Source: a bacterium (GTDB taxonomy: Bacteria; UBA3054). Taken from it: a stretch of 6,111 nucleotides of DNA. The notes beneath the pieces were generated by a model. The model made no database searches. It worked only from the letters and a program-made list of their open reading frames with translations, and had not been told where the DNA came from. The position numbers and the translations under genes are program-made. This document shows positions 1 to 6,111 of the stretch, one piece after another (position 1 is the stretch's first letter; each line of letters opens with the position of its first letter). The stretch covers positions 1 to 6,111 of the forward strand of contig JAFYIM010000479.1 of assembly GCA_017538635.1 (NCBI GenBank), read 5' to 3'.

Positions 1-2343
1 CAGGGATTCTGTGAGCAAAAAGGAAGCCTTTTCCCTGATGCCTTTGAACTTCTCGCCGAAAACTCTGAAGGGCGTGTTCCTGATGCCGAGGGCGTCGCAG
101 ATCTCCATGGCCTTCCATTCAAGCCTGGCGTTGCTCATCCTCCTGCCGTGGCGCCAGAACTCAAGCAGCGCGTCTTTCAGCTTCATGCCGAAGTGGCGCT
201 TCAAATAATAAGTGCTCCAGCCGGCATGGATCTTGACGACCGTGCGGCCTTTCTTCCTGGTGACATGCTCCTTGGACTCGATCTCGTAATAGTCCTTGAA
301 GTCGGCCGGCAAAACTTCCTTCATGCTGGCGTAATGCGCGACGTTCACCACGATGTTGCCGACTTTCTGATACTGCCCGTAATTCTTTTTGATGCAGATC
401 TCGTGAACCTTGCGCAGGCGCTTTCTTTCCTCTTCGGTCAAGGGCGTTCTTTTGACGCCTTTGAAATTGGAGCGGCGGCAGTATAAGACGTACATTCTCA
501 AACGCTCCCTCAAGGACCACAATTCCCAGAAGAGATAGCGGTTAAGGAAAGCCAGATCATAGGCCAAATAGCGCTTGAAGATCCAGGGGAAGCGCCTCAG
601 CATGGAAAGCATGAAGTCATTCAGGCAATAAGCTTTCTCAACGTCAATGAGAGTAACGCCCCACTCAAGATTGTTGGGATCGAAGAAAATGTGCTTGCCG
701 AAGAGCTGAAGCCCAAAAATGCCATGGCGGTGAGCTCTGCGCAAAGTCCCGGCCAAAGATTTGGTCAGGCTGCGCACCGTCGTTTGACGTTCTTTGGGAG
801 TAAGTAAAGGCGCGACGTAAGTCTGCCAATGGTCAAGAGGAACATGATTGTCAAGGTTGGCGGTCATAAGGTAACCGCACCAATAGCCTTTCCACTGAGC
901 CTCACAGTAAGCCAGGATCTTAGGTACTTTCAGTCCCCTTCTGCTCATGCGGCACATGTTGATATACTCGCGCCTCAATTCCTTCATGCCCTTCCCATAG
1001 GCGCGCTTCAAATAAACTTTGCCGCTGGGGCAGATCGAGCGGAAGCCTGCTTCCATCTGCAAAGAGTCGATTCGCCTTATGTTGCCGCGCTTTTCGTGCA
1101 CGCGCATGACCATCACTTCCGGGACTTCCTGGCCGGCCTCGCGCTTCTTCTGGACCTCCTCAAATGTCATGACGTGCGTGAACGTCTTGTAGCCGTTCCT
1201 AATGAGGTAGGCCCTGGCGCCCGGCGAGAAATAGCGGTACATGACTTCCGGCACGAAGCCCCGGCCCATCAGGTAATGGACGAAGAACTGGTTTATGGTC
1301 TGAAGAAGGAAGATGACCGCGAAGATCAAAAGCCAGATCTTGCAGAAATGGGAAATCAAAGAAGTCATCTTAGTTTGGAATTCAAGCTTTAAGGCTCCTT
1401 CGCAAAACACCAGGGGAAGATCGTTGGTGCCGTGAAATTCGGTCAGCCTCAAGGATGATTCCGCCTTCTTTTCCTTTCCGCCGTCGATCCTTATAACGGC
1501 CCAATAACCATTGGATCTCGGGATGAGATAATTTTGCAGAAGATTATTGAGGCCCAGTTCCCGCCAGCGCTTGAATTGTTCCTCTACGGTAAGCGGCGGC
1601 TTTAACGTAAAACCGTTCTGTTCAAAACGCCCCTCGCTGTTGCGGAACAATCTGCGGTCAAGGCCCTGGGAAGCGGCTTCATTTCGAAGCGCGGCGGAAT
1701 AAAGATCCTCGTCAGCGGCTTCCTTTAACCTTTCGTAACGTCCGGTGCAGCTTTCCGGCGCAACGGCCAGGAAATATAGGTCGCGGTACCCCGCGATTAT
1801 CCCCTCTTCCTTGGCTTGATCCAAAATCTCATTCTTTTCCTGCCACCATTCCCAGGCCGCTTCCTCGGAACTGACAGCCTCCACCCAGAAGAATTCGTGC
1901 CTAGGACGCTTCAGGGCGTTCGTAGGAGCGTTTATGAAAGCGCCCTGCTCGAACTCTATGTTGCTTCCGTCAACATAGCGGCGCTTCATGTTGCTTGAGC
2001 AAGGGGAAAGCAGAACTCTTTTTACCGCTTTGAGGTAGGCTTCCCTAGCCTCTTTCCCGAAACTCTTCAGCTGGTCGCTGAACTCCTCGTTGGTCTGGTA
2101 AACGTAGGAGCGTCCCTGGGTGAAGAATTCTTTCAATTCGTAGGGATTCTCCGGTCTGCGCCAGCCGTGAAGCGCCGGCATCAGCTCCTGGTAAGCCCTG
2201 TAATTGTCCGCCATTTTGAAATAACGGAGTTTCTTCGCAAGGTGGCGCTCGGAGCGGTTCAGCTGATTGTAGTAATAGCCGAGCAGCAGCAGGATCGTGA
2301 GTCCCGGGACGAGCCAGAAGAGATAGATGAGACGACTGCGCAT
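1..2343 (-). CDS. Membrane-anchored tandem WaaP/KdkA-like (pseudo)kinase, C-terminus beyond window
   Basis: I read one open frame of 781 codons from ATG 2343 to the left edge with no stop, so the gene is partial. Two hydrophobic segments (about residues 5-25 and 334-358) with Arg at positions 2 and 4 suggest cytoplasmic N-terminus, an extracytoplasmic region of about 300 residues (26-333, with C115, C199, C314; no family recognised) and cytoplasmic kinase domains. Domain 1 (about 411-625) has an N-lobe Lys in VYLKR (K446), a possible helix-C Glu (E459), the hinge-like YLMTANL, and LIDVEKA with D567 as the metal-binding Asp, but the catalytic loop reads GIFGLQLFGKHIFF, with Gln where the family has Asp. 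Domain 2 (from about 686) shows YYLKRHFG (K715), LEWKAMEICDALGI (E742) and SFLLTESL, closely resembling the N-lobe of the LPS heptose kinase WaaP; its catalytic loop is outside the window. The start is 3 bases after the mnmE stop. Kinase-fold membership is well supported; substrate, activity and role are unknown. Confidence 0.85.
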   Translation of the reverse strand, partial: MRSRLIYLFWLVPGLTILLLLGYYYNQLNRSERHLAKKLRYFKMADNYRAYQELMPALHGWRRPENPYELKEFFTQGRSYVYQTNEEFSDQLKSFGKEAREAYLKAVKRVLLSPCSSNMKRRYVDGSNIEFEQGAFINAPTNALKRPRHEFFWVEAVSSEEAAWEWWQEKNEILDQAKEEGIIAGYRDLYFLAVAPESCTGRYERLKEAADEDLYSAALRNEAASQGLDRRLFRNSEGRFEQNGFTLKPPLTVEEQFKRWRELGLNNLLQNYLIPRSNGYWAVIRIDGGKEKKAESSLRLTEFHGTNDLPLVFCEGALKLEFQTKMTSLISHFCKIWLLIFAVIFLLQTINQFFVHYLMGRGFVPEVMYRYFSPGARAYLIRNGYKTFTHVMTFEEVQKKREAGQEVPEVMVMRVHEKRGNIRRIDSLQMEAGFRSICPSGKVYLKRAYGKGMKELRREYINMCRMSRRGLKVPKILAYCEAQWKGYWCGYLMTANLDNHVPLDHWQTYVAPLLTPKERQTTVRSLTKSLAGTLRRAHRHGIFGLQLFGKHIFFDPNNLEWGVTLIDVEKAYCLNDFMLSMLRRFPWIFKRYLAYDLAFLNRYLFWELWSLRERLRMYVLYCRRSNFKGVKRTPLTEEERKRLRKVHEICIKKNYGQYQKVGNIVVNVAHYASMKEVLPADFKDYYEIESKEHVTRKKGRTVVKIHAGWSTYYLKRHFGMKLKDALLEFWRHGRRMSNARLEWKAMEICDALGIRNTPFRVFGEKFKGIREKASFLLTESL

Positions 2344-2346
2344 AAC

Positions 2347-3699
2347 CTACTTCCCTACGCAAAACTCCCCGAATATTATGTCGAGTATCTCATTCGGCGT
2401 CTTCTTGCCAGTCACTTCCCAAAGGGAGGAAAGCGCAGAGCCAATCTCATCCGCGCACAGTTCCAGATATTTTCCGGAAGCGAAACCGGATTCGGCGGCG
2501 GAAAGGTTTTCCAGCGCGGACTTCAAAAGCTCCGAGTGCCTGGCTTTCAAGAGGATCACGCTCTCTTCGCCGCAAAGCGCTTTTTCAGCTGTAGTCTTCA
2601 GGAATTCCCTGACTTTATCAAGCCCTTCCCCGCTCACCGCGGAGGAAAGCAGCGTATCGGAAGATCCCTTGTTTTCCAAAAGGTCGCTCTTGGTAGTCAA
2701 AACGAGGACCGGCTTCAGAGCCTGCCATTTTTTGATCTCTTTTTCTTCAGCAGCGCTTGTCTTCTTCGTGCCGTCTAAGGTCCAGATTATAGCGTCGGCT
2801 TTTTCAAGAGTCTCTATGGCGCGCTCCACTCCCAAAGCCTCGACAGTCCCTTTGGCTTTCCTAAGACCTGCAGTATCGAGGAGCGTGACATTCAAACCCG
2901 AGACTTCCAGTTCCGCGCTGATGGTGTCGCGCGTTGTTCCGGCCACTTTCGTAACGAGCGCACGGTCTTCTTTTATCAGCGCGTTGAAGAGACTGGATTT
3001 GCCGGCGTTCGGTTTTCCCGCAATGGCGACTATCAATCCGTCCCTCAATTTGGCGGATACTTCCGCGTTTTTCAAAAGCTCTTTGATCTCTCCGATTGCT
3101 TCCGAAACGGAGCGCTTCCAAGCCGCGGCGTCATCCGCGACGTCGTCGGAAAACTCAATGGCGCCCTGGATATGCGCGAAAGTGCGGCTGAGCTTTTCCG
3201 AAATAGGTTCAAGCTTCGCCTTGAGGTCGCCTCTCTGCAGTCTCCAGGCGGCGCCGAGGTGTTTTTCCGAAGAAGCTCTTATAAGCTCATCGACGCCTTC
3301 GCTCTGCGTAAGGTCCATCTTTCCGTTGAGGAAGGCCCTGCGGGTGAATTCGCCCGGAGGAGCAATGATCGCGCCGGAATGCAAGGCGGACTCAAGCACT
3401 TTCTCCAAGATCACGGGATTGCCGTGGCAGAAGATCTCGGCGTAATCTTCCCCAGTATAGCTTTTGGGAGCGCGGGAAAAGAAAGCCAGACCGCTGTCTA
3501 TAGGCTCGCCTGAAGAGTTTTTGATATCGCCGAATCGCAGCTTGAAATTCCCAAAGCCGGCTGTCTTTCTTCCCGAAGCGGATGAAAAGAGCTTGTCCAT
3601 GACGCTTTCAGTCATAGGTCCGCTCAGGCGGAGGACGCCGATGGCGCCTCTGCCCCGGGCGGTCGCGATCGCCGCTATGGTATCAAAGGCTGCCTGCAT
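2347..3699 (-). CDS. mnmE: tRNA uridine-5-carboxymethylaminomethyl(34) synthesis GTPase MnmE
   Basis: MnmE works with MnmG to modify wobble uridine (U34) of certain tRNAs, using a formyl-tetrahydrofolate-derived carbon, FAD and GTP hydrolysis in the cytoplasm. The 450-residue product has the usual family length. The N-terminal folate-binding domain starts with DTIAAIATARGRGAIGVLRL and includes SYTGEDYAEIFCHG (80-93) and PPGEFTRRAFLNGKMDLTQSE (114-134). A helical region is interrupted by the G domain: P-loop GKPNAGKS (228-235), GTTRDT (254-259), DTAGLR (275-280), and a G4 motif TKSD (336-339) in place of the usual NKxD. The protein ends in FCVGK (446-450), matching the conserved C-terminal Cys motif. 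ATG 3699 gives the standard N-terminus and lies 9 bases after the yidC stop; there is no obvious Shine-Dalgarno sequence. mnmG is not in the window. Confidence 0.97.
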   Translation of the reverse strand: MQAAFDTIAAIATARGRGAIGVLRLSGPMTESVMDKLFSSASGRKTAGFGNFKLRFGDIKNSSGEPIDSGLAFFSRAPKSYTGEDYAEIFCHGNPVILEKVLESALHSGAIIAPPGEFTRRAFLNGKMDLTQSEGVDELIRASSEKHLGAAWRLQRGDLKAKLEPISEKLSRTFAHIQGAIEFSDDVADDAAAWKRSVSEAIGEIKELLKNAEVSAKLRDGLIVAIAGKPNAGKSSLFNALIKEDRALVTKVAGTTRDTISAELEVSGLNVTLLDTAGLRKAKGTVEALGVERAIETLEKADAIIWTLDGTKKTSAAEEKEIKKWQALKPVLVLTTKSDLLENKGSSDTLLSSAVSGEGLDKVREFLKTTAEKALCGEESVILLKARHSELLKSALENLSAAESGFASGKYLELCADEIGSALSSLWEVTGKKTPNEILDIIFGEFCVGK

Positions 3700-3708
3700 T
3701 AAGGGAAA

Positions 3709-5319
3709 TTAGTCTTTTTTGTACTGGAGATACGTGGTCTGGGCCATGGTCAGAAGCTGGTTCACGAACCAGTAAAGCACAAGGCCGCTAGGCATGTTGT
3801 AGAAAAGCACCGTGAAGATGACTGGCATGAAGTACATCATCTTCTGCTGGCTCGCATCGCCCATCTTCGGGGTCAGAAGCTGCTGCGCCACCATGCCGAT
3901 ACCCATGGCGATAGCCAGAGGATGGATGGGGAGCCCGAAGATCGCGCCTACTTTGTCGGGCAGAGAAAGGTCCGCGATCCACAAAAAGGGCGTCTTGTGC
4001 AGTTCAATGGCGTTAGACAGAGCCTGGTACAGAGCGACGAAAATAGGCAGCTGGATAAGCATCGGCAAACATCCTCCCATCGGATTGTAGCCGTACTTGC
4101 GGTACAGAAGCATCATCTCTTCCTGCTGCTTCTTGGGATCGTCTTTGTATTTGTCCTGGATGGCCTTGATCTCGGGCTGCAGTTTCTGCATCTTCTTCAT
4201 GGCCATCGTGCTCTTCGTGGTCAAAGGCCACAAAAGGATCTTTATGATGACGGTCAGGATAATGATCGAGATGCCGTAGCTGCCAACGTAGCGGTAAGTG
4301 AGTTTAAGACCATACTGCATCAGCCAGGTCGCTATGACAGAATACCAGCCGAGGTCGATAATTTTCACGTAATTGGAACCGCAGACCATCTCTTTGTCGA
4401 GAGCGGTCAATCTTTCATACTGCTTCGGTCCGGTGTAGAGAGTCCCCTGCCACTGGAAAGTTTCCCCGGGCTTTAGTTCAGGGACCTGGTAAGTCAGAAT
4501 GGCGGAAAGCCAGCCGGCTTTCTTGTCGCTGCGGAAGCCCGTCTCAAGCTTGGAGGCCTGATGTTTTGAACTGAGGGCGTGCACGAAATAGCGGTTCCCT
4601 ATGGAAGCCCAAACGATGTTTCCCTCCAGGCTCTTGCTGTCTTTGCCGGGGTTGAAGCGCTTGATCTTCTCTTTCCCGTCCTCGTTGAGATAGCTGACGG
4701 TAAGGCTCCTGACGGGCGGGCGCTCCTTGACTTCGTTAAGCTTGTCGATGGTCCCCAGCCAGAGTTTCAGTTCCCTGGCAGGGATGACGCTTTCAGTAGT
4801 GTTGCGCAGCGTCAGGGAGACTTCGCTAAGATAATTGCTGACTGAGAGCGTGTAATTTTTTGTGACTTCCACTCCGCTGTCCCAGGAACCGGAAAAAGCG
4901 ACGGAATTTTCAAAAGCGGCGTCGGCCGGCGCAAAGGAAAGCGCTCCTCCCGAAAGCTCGCCGTAACTGTAGATCCTCAAAGGCAGTTCATACTCAGCGG
5001 ACTCTTTGCTGACGGTGTCGTAAGTTTCCTTGATGACTTTGTCGCTGGTTGGGAAAAGCTCGACTCCGCTTATGTCGCCAAGCTGTCCGTCGAAGCTGAG
5101 CTTCATCAAATTGTTGGAAACGACATTCAATTCGCCGCCCGAATAGACGCCTTCAGTCGGCAAGGCGGAAAATGATCCCGTATTGGATGCAACGGTTGCC
5201 TGCGTCGTCTGAGCTTTCACCGTTTCAACTTTCGCCGCTTCCTTTTTCTTCATCTGCGTGAAGAAGAGCAAAAAGACCAGCGCCAGCAAGGCCATGCCTA
5301 TCAGTTTATCTTTATCCAT
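3709..5319 (-). CDS. yidC: Membrane protein insertase YidC (Gram-negative type)
   Basis: YidC inserts and folds inner-membrane proteins, alone or with SecYEG. The 536-residue product has an N-terminal membrane segment (about 6-20) that begins MDKDKLIGMALLALVF, a low-complexity linker, and a periplasmic domain from about 55 to 310, the form found in Gram-negative bacteria. The conserved insertase core follows: SIIILTVIIK with a Lys (K360) at the place of the groove Arg of E. coli (R366), WPLTTKS, the cytoplasmic helical hairpin (about 373-410), NPMGGCLPMLIQLPIFVALY (412-431), further membrane segments near 463-482 and 495-523, and MPSGLVLYWFVNQLL (509-523). The C-terminal tail is very short (LQYKKD). 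It follows the rnpA-yidD gene by 22 bases, consistent with its usual partner. No clear ribosome binding site precedes ATG 5319. Confidence 0.97.
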   Translation of the reverse strand: MDKDKLIGMALLALVFLLFFTQMKKKEAAKVETVKAQTTQATVASNTGSFSALPTEGVYSGGELNVVSNNLMKLSFDGQLGDISGVELFPTSDKVIKETYDTVSKESAEYELPLRIYSYGELSGGALSFAPADAAFENSVAFSGSWDSGVEVTKNYTLSVSNYLSEVSLTLRNTTESVIPARELKLWLGTIDKLNEVKERPPVRSLTVSYLNEDGKEKIKRFNPGKDSKSLEGNIVWASIGNRYFVHALSSKHQASKLETGFRSDKKAGWLSAILTYQVPELKPGETFQWQGTLYTGPKQYERLTALDKEMVCGSNYVKIIDLGWYSVIATWLMQYGLKLTYRYVGSYGISIIILTVIIKILLWPLTTKSTMAMKKMQKLQPEIKAIQDKYKDDPKKQQEEMMLLYRKYGYNPMGGCLPMLIQLPIFVALYQALSNAIELHKTPFLWIADLSLPDKVGAIFGLPIHPLAIAMGIGMVAQQLLTPKMGDASQQKMMYFMPVIFTVLFYNMPSGLVLYWFVNQLLTMAQTTYLQYKKD

Positions 5320-5341
5320 AAAAACAAGTCTCGATAATTAT
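5320..5341 (-). other. 22-base intergenic gap between rnpA-yidD and yidC
   Basis: This AT-rich gap is too short to hold a terminator, and I see no promoter or Shine-Dalgarno sequence in it. It supports co-transcription of yidC with the fused gene. Confidence 0.5.
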
Positions 5342-6013
5342 TTAGGGTACGGGGTCGTAACCGCCGGGATTGAAGGGATTGCAGCGCAGTATGCGCCACA
5401 CGGCCAAAGCTGTCCCCTTCCAAAAACCGTGCTTTCCCAAAGCTTCCAGGGCGTACTGCGAGCAGGTCGGAGTAAAACGGCAGCAGCGCGGCAAAAGGGG
5501 CGATATGCAGGCCCGGTAGAATCTCACCAGAGCCATCATAAGCCTTGCTCCCAATGAGGGAGGAGGAACCTCCTCTGCTTTGGAAACGATCCCTGCCTTC
5601 TCGCAAACTTTCCGCCATTCCTTGACAAGCTCTTCCCAAGGCAAAAACATTAAATCAGATTTTGCCACCACTACTCCCCTGAAGGGAGCATAGCTTCCCT
5701 GGGCGAGCCTGACGACTTCCCTCAGCCTTCTTTTGACGCGGTTGCGCATAAAAGCTTTCGGGTAATCCTTCTTGCGAGCCACGACGGCAATTCTCCAGGA
5801 ATCGCATCCTTCCGTTTCGTAGGCCAAATACAAATGTCTGGCCCTCACGATCTTCCCAGTTTTAAAGATCCGCTCAAAGGTCTTCTGTCCTTTGAGTTTC
5901 CTTTCCTTAGGAAAAGAAAACGACGGTTTTGTTACCGTCGTTTCGTACTTTTTTCCGCTTTTCAAGCCTTTAGGCGGACAGACGGACGCGGCCGTGGGCT
6001 CTGCGTCTGGCAA
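5342..6013 (-). CDS. rnpA-yidD: RNase P protein component fused in frame to YidD membrane-insertion factor
   Basis: One open frame encodes two normally separate proteins. Residues about 31-140 (counting from TTG 6013) are RnpA, which binds RNase P RNA and helps cleave tRNA 5' leaders: [20 protein letters not shown] (34-53) and the signature [13 protein letters not shown] (90-102). After a short Pro-rich linker (EEVPPPS), residues about 154-223 are a full YidD domain: [35 protein letters not shown] (178-192) and [14 protein letters not shown] (210-223), with Cys 178, 184 and 211. YidD is a small membrane-associated factor that assists YidC, encoded next. No stop or frame change separates the two halves. 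The start is uncertain: no ATG precedes the RnpA core. TTG 6013 directly follows an in-frame stop, overlaps rpmH by 44 bases and has GGAGG 11 bases upstream; TTG 5965, 4 bases past the rpmH stop, gives 207 residues and a more usual N-terminus. The outer limit is given here. Confidence 0.9.
   Translation of the reverse strand: MPDAEPTAASVCPPKGLKSGKKYETTVTKPSFSFPKERKLKGQKTFERIFKTGKIVRARHLYLAYETEGCDSWRIAVVARKKDYPKAFMRNRVKRRLREVVRLAQGSYAPFRGVVVAKSDLMFLPWEELVKEWRKVCEKAGIVSKAEEVPPPSLGARLMMALVRFYRACISPLLPRCCRFTPTCSQYALEALGKHGFWKGTALAVWRILRCNPFNPGGYDPVP
5560..5575 (-). promoter_or_regulatory. Shine-Dalgarno-like AGGAGG within an inverted repeat, before the YidD half
   Basis: On the minus strand GAGGAGG (5575-5569) is followed after two bases by its complement CCTCCTC. 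The AGGAGG is a perfect Shine-Dalgarno core, the strongest in the window, and sits at the RnpA/YidD junction. In-frame candidates for internal initiation are TTG 5554 (14 bases after AGGAGG, longer than ideal) and ATG 5539/5536. It may be a relic of, or still allow, separate YidD translation, with the hairpin masking the site. The site also encodes the Glu-Glu-Val-Pro-Pro linker, so it could be coincidental. Confidence 0.3.
5911..5943 (-). terminator. Intrinsic terminator or attenuator hairpin after rpmH, inside the 5' end of rnpA
   Basis: Read on the minus strand, the arm AAACGACGGT (5943-5934) pairs perfectly with ACCGTCGTTT (5927-5918) around a six-base loop AACAAA, and is followed by a T-rich run (TCTTTTC). 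This has the form of a Rho-independent terminator. It begins 26 bases after the rpmH stop and lies within the N-terminal codons of the rnpA-yidD frame, before the conserved RnpA core. It could end most transcripts after the highly expressed rpmH, with read-through supplying the lower-demand downstream genes. The structure is seen in the sequence; the function is inferred. Confidence 0.6.
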
Positions 6014-6104
6014 TTACAGCGCGGCCTCCGCGGGTGCTCATGCGCGCGCGAAAACCATGGGTCCTTTTGTGACGCAGCGTATGGGGCTGGAACGTTCTTT
6101 TCAT
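5970..6104 (-). CDS. rpmH: 50S ribosomal protein L34
   Basis: The 44-residue, very basic product begins [20 protein letters not shown] and ends [13 protein letters not shown], which matches bacterial L34 over its full length (family length about 44-46). L34 binds 23S rRNA in the large ribosomal subunit. The start is ATG 6104 and the stop TAA 5972-5970. Only seven bases upstream are visible, so its ribosome binding site and promoter lie outside the window. A Val replaces the Lys common in the final GRxRLS motif, a minor variation. It is too short for many gene finders, but position directly before rnpA and sequence leave little doubt. Confidence 0.97.
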   Translation of the reverse strand: MKRTFQPHTLRHKRTHGFRARMSTRGGRAVIARRRAHGRVRLSA

Positions 6105-6111
6105 TTTTATC

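Noticed and set aside
161..520. 119-codon minus-strand frame starting GTG 520
   Set aside because: It is a different frame inside the kinase-like gene. Its product is rich in Arg, Gln and His, with no motif, while the long frame shows WaaP-type motifs across the same bases.
829..1392. 187-codon plus-strand open frame, with others at 148-486, 1816-1998 and 2167-2778
   Set aside because: They are antisense to the long kinase-like gene or mnmE, resemble no family, and would overlap the well-supported minus-strand frames.
1846..1968. Resemblance of residues 126-166 (GAFINAP, RPRHEFFWVEAVSSEEAAW) to the start of formylglycine-generating enzyme-like (SUMF1) domains
   Set aside because: The likeness is confined to a short stretch. 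The later conserved core of that fold is not visible before the second membrane segment, so I do not assign it.
2045..2362. 105-codon minus-strand frame overlapping the mnmE end
   Set aside because: Out of frame with the kinase-like gene, whose hydrophobic N-terminus and later motifs support the ATG at 2343.
2327..3445. 372-codon open frame on the plus strand
   Set aside because: It lies antisense to mnmE, whose motifs are unambiguous. The translation is Ser/Ala/Pro-rich with no recognisable domain, as expected from the complement of a coding frame.
1..6111. CRISPR arrays, tRNA genes, insertion sequences, replication origin
   Set aside because: I found no regularly spaced repeats, no tRNA cloverleaf pattern, no transposase motif and no DnaA-box cluster; nearly all bases are coding.

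Overview
The window carries five genes, all on the minus strand and packed head to tail. Read in the direction of transcription (high to low coordinates) they are rpmH (ribosomal protein L34), a fused rnpA-yidD gene, yidC, mnmE, and a long gene that runs off the left edge and encodes a membrane protein with tandem WaaP/KdkA-like kinase domains. The first four form the conserved rpmH-rnpA-yidD-yidC-mnmE cluster found near the replication origin in many bacteria. Neither dnaA nor an origin lies inside the window.

The organism looks Gram-negative. YidC has the large periplasmic domain between its first two membrane segments, and the last gene belongs to the lipopolysaccharide heptose/Kdo kinase superfamily. 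The jag/khpB gene that often sits between yidC and mnmE is absent. Base composition is moderate and start sites mostly lack clear Shine-Dalgarno sequences. I cannot assign a phylum; Lentisphaerota, Omnitrophota or Elusimicrobiota-type lineages are guesses.

Layout: 5970-6104 rpmH, complete. 5342-5965 (or to 6013) rnpA-yidD fusion, whose start is uncertain and whose 5' end holds a perfect 10-bp hairpin with a T-rich tail that looks like an attenuator after rpmH. 3709-5319 yidC. 2347-3699 mnmE. 1-2343 the kinase-like gene, starting 3 bases after the mnmE stop and open to the window edge (781 codons visible). Intergenic gaps are only 22, 9 and 3 bases, so yidC, mnmE and the kinase gene are probably co-transcribed with the upstream genes. 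There is no gene-free stretch of 300 bases.

The cluster makes core machinery: L34 for the ribosome, the RNase P protein for tRNA 5' maturation, YidD and YidC for membrane protein insertion, and MnmE for tRNA wobble-uridine modification. The unexpected member is the last gene. It predicts two membrane segments enclosing an unrecognised extracytoplasmic region of about 300 residues, then a WaaP/KdkA-like domain that has lost its catalytic Asp (a probable pseudokinase), then a second WaaP-like domain with an intact N-lobe cut by the window edge. This arrangement is the best candidate here for something undescribed.
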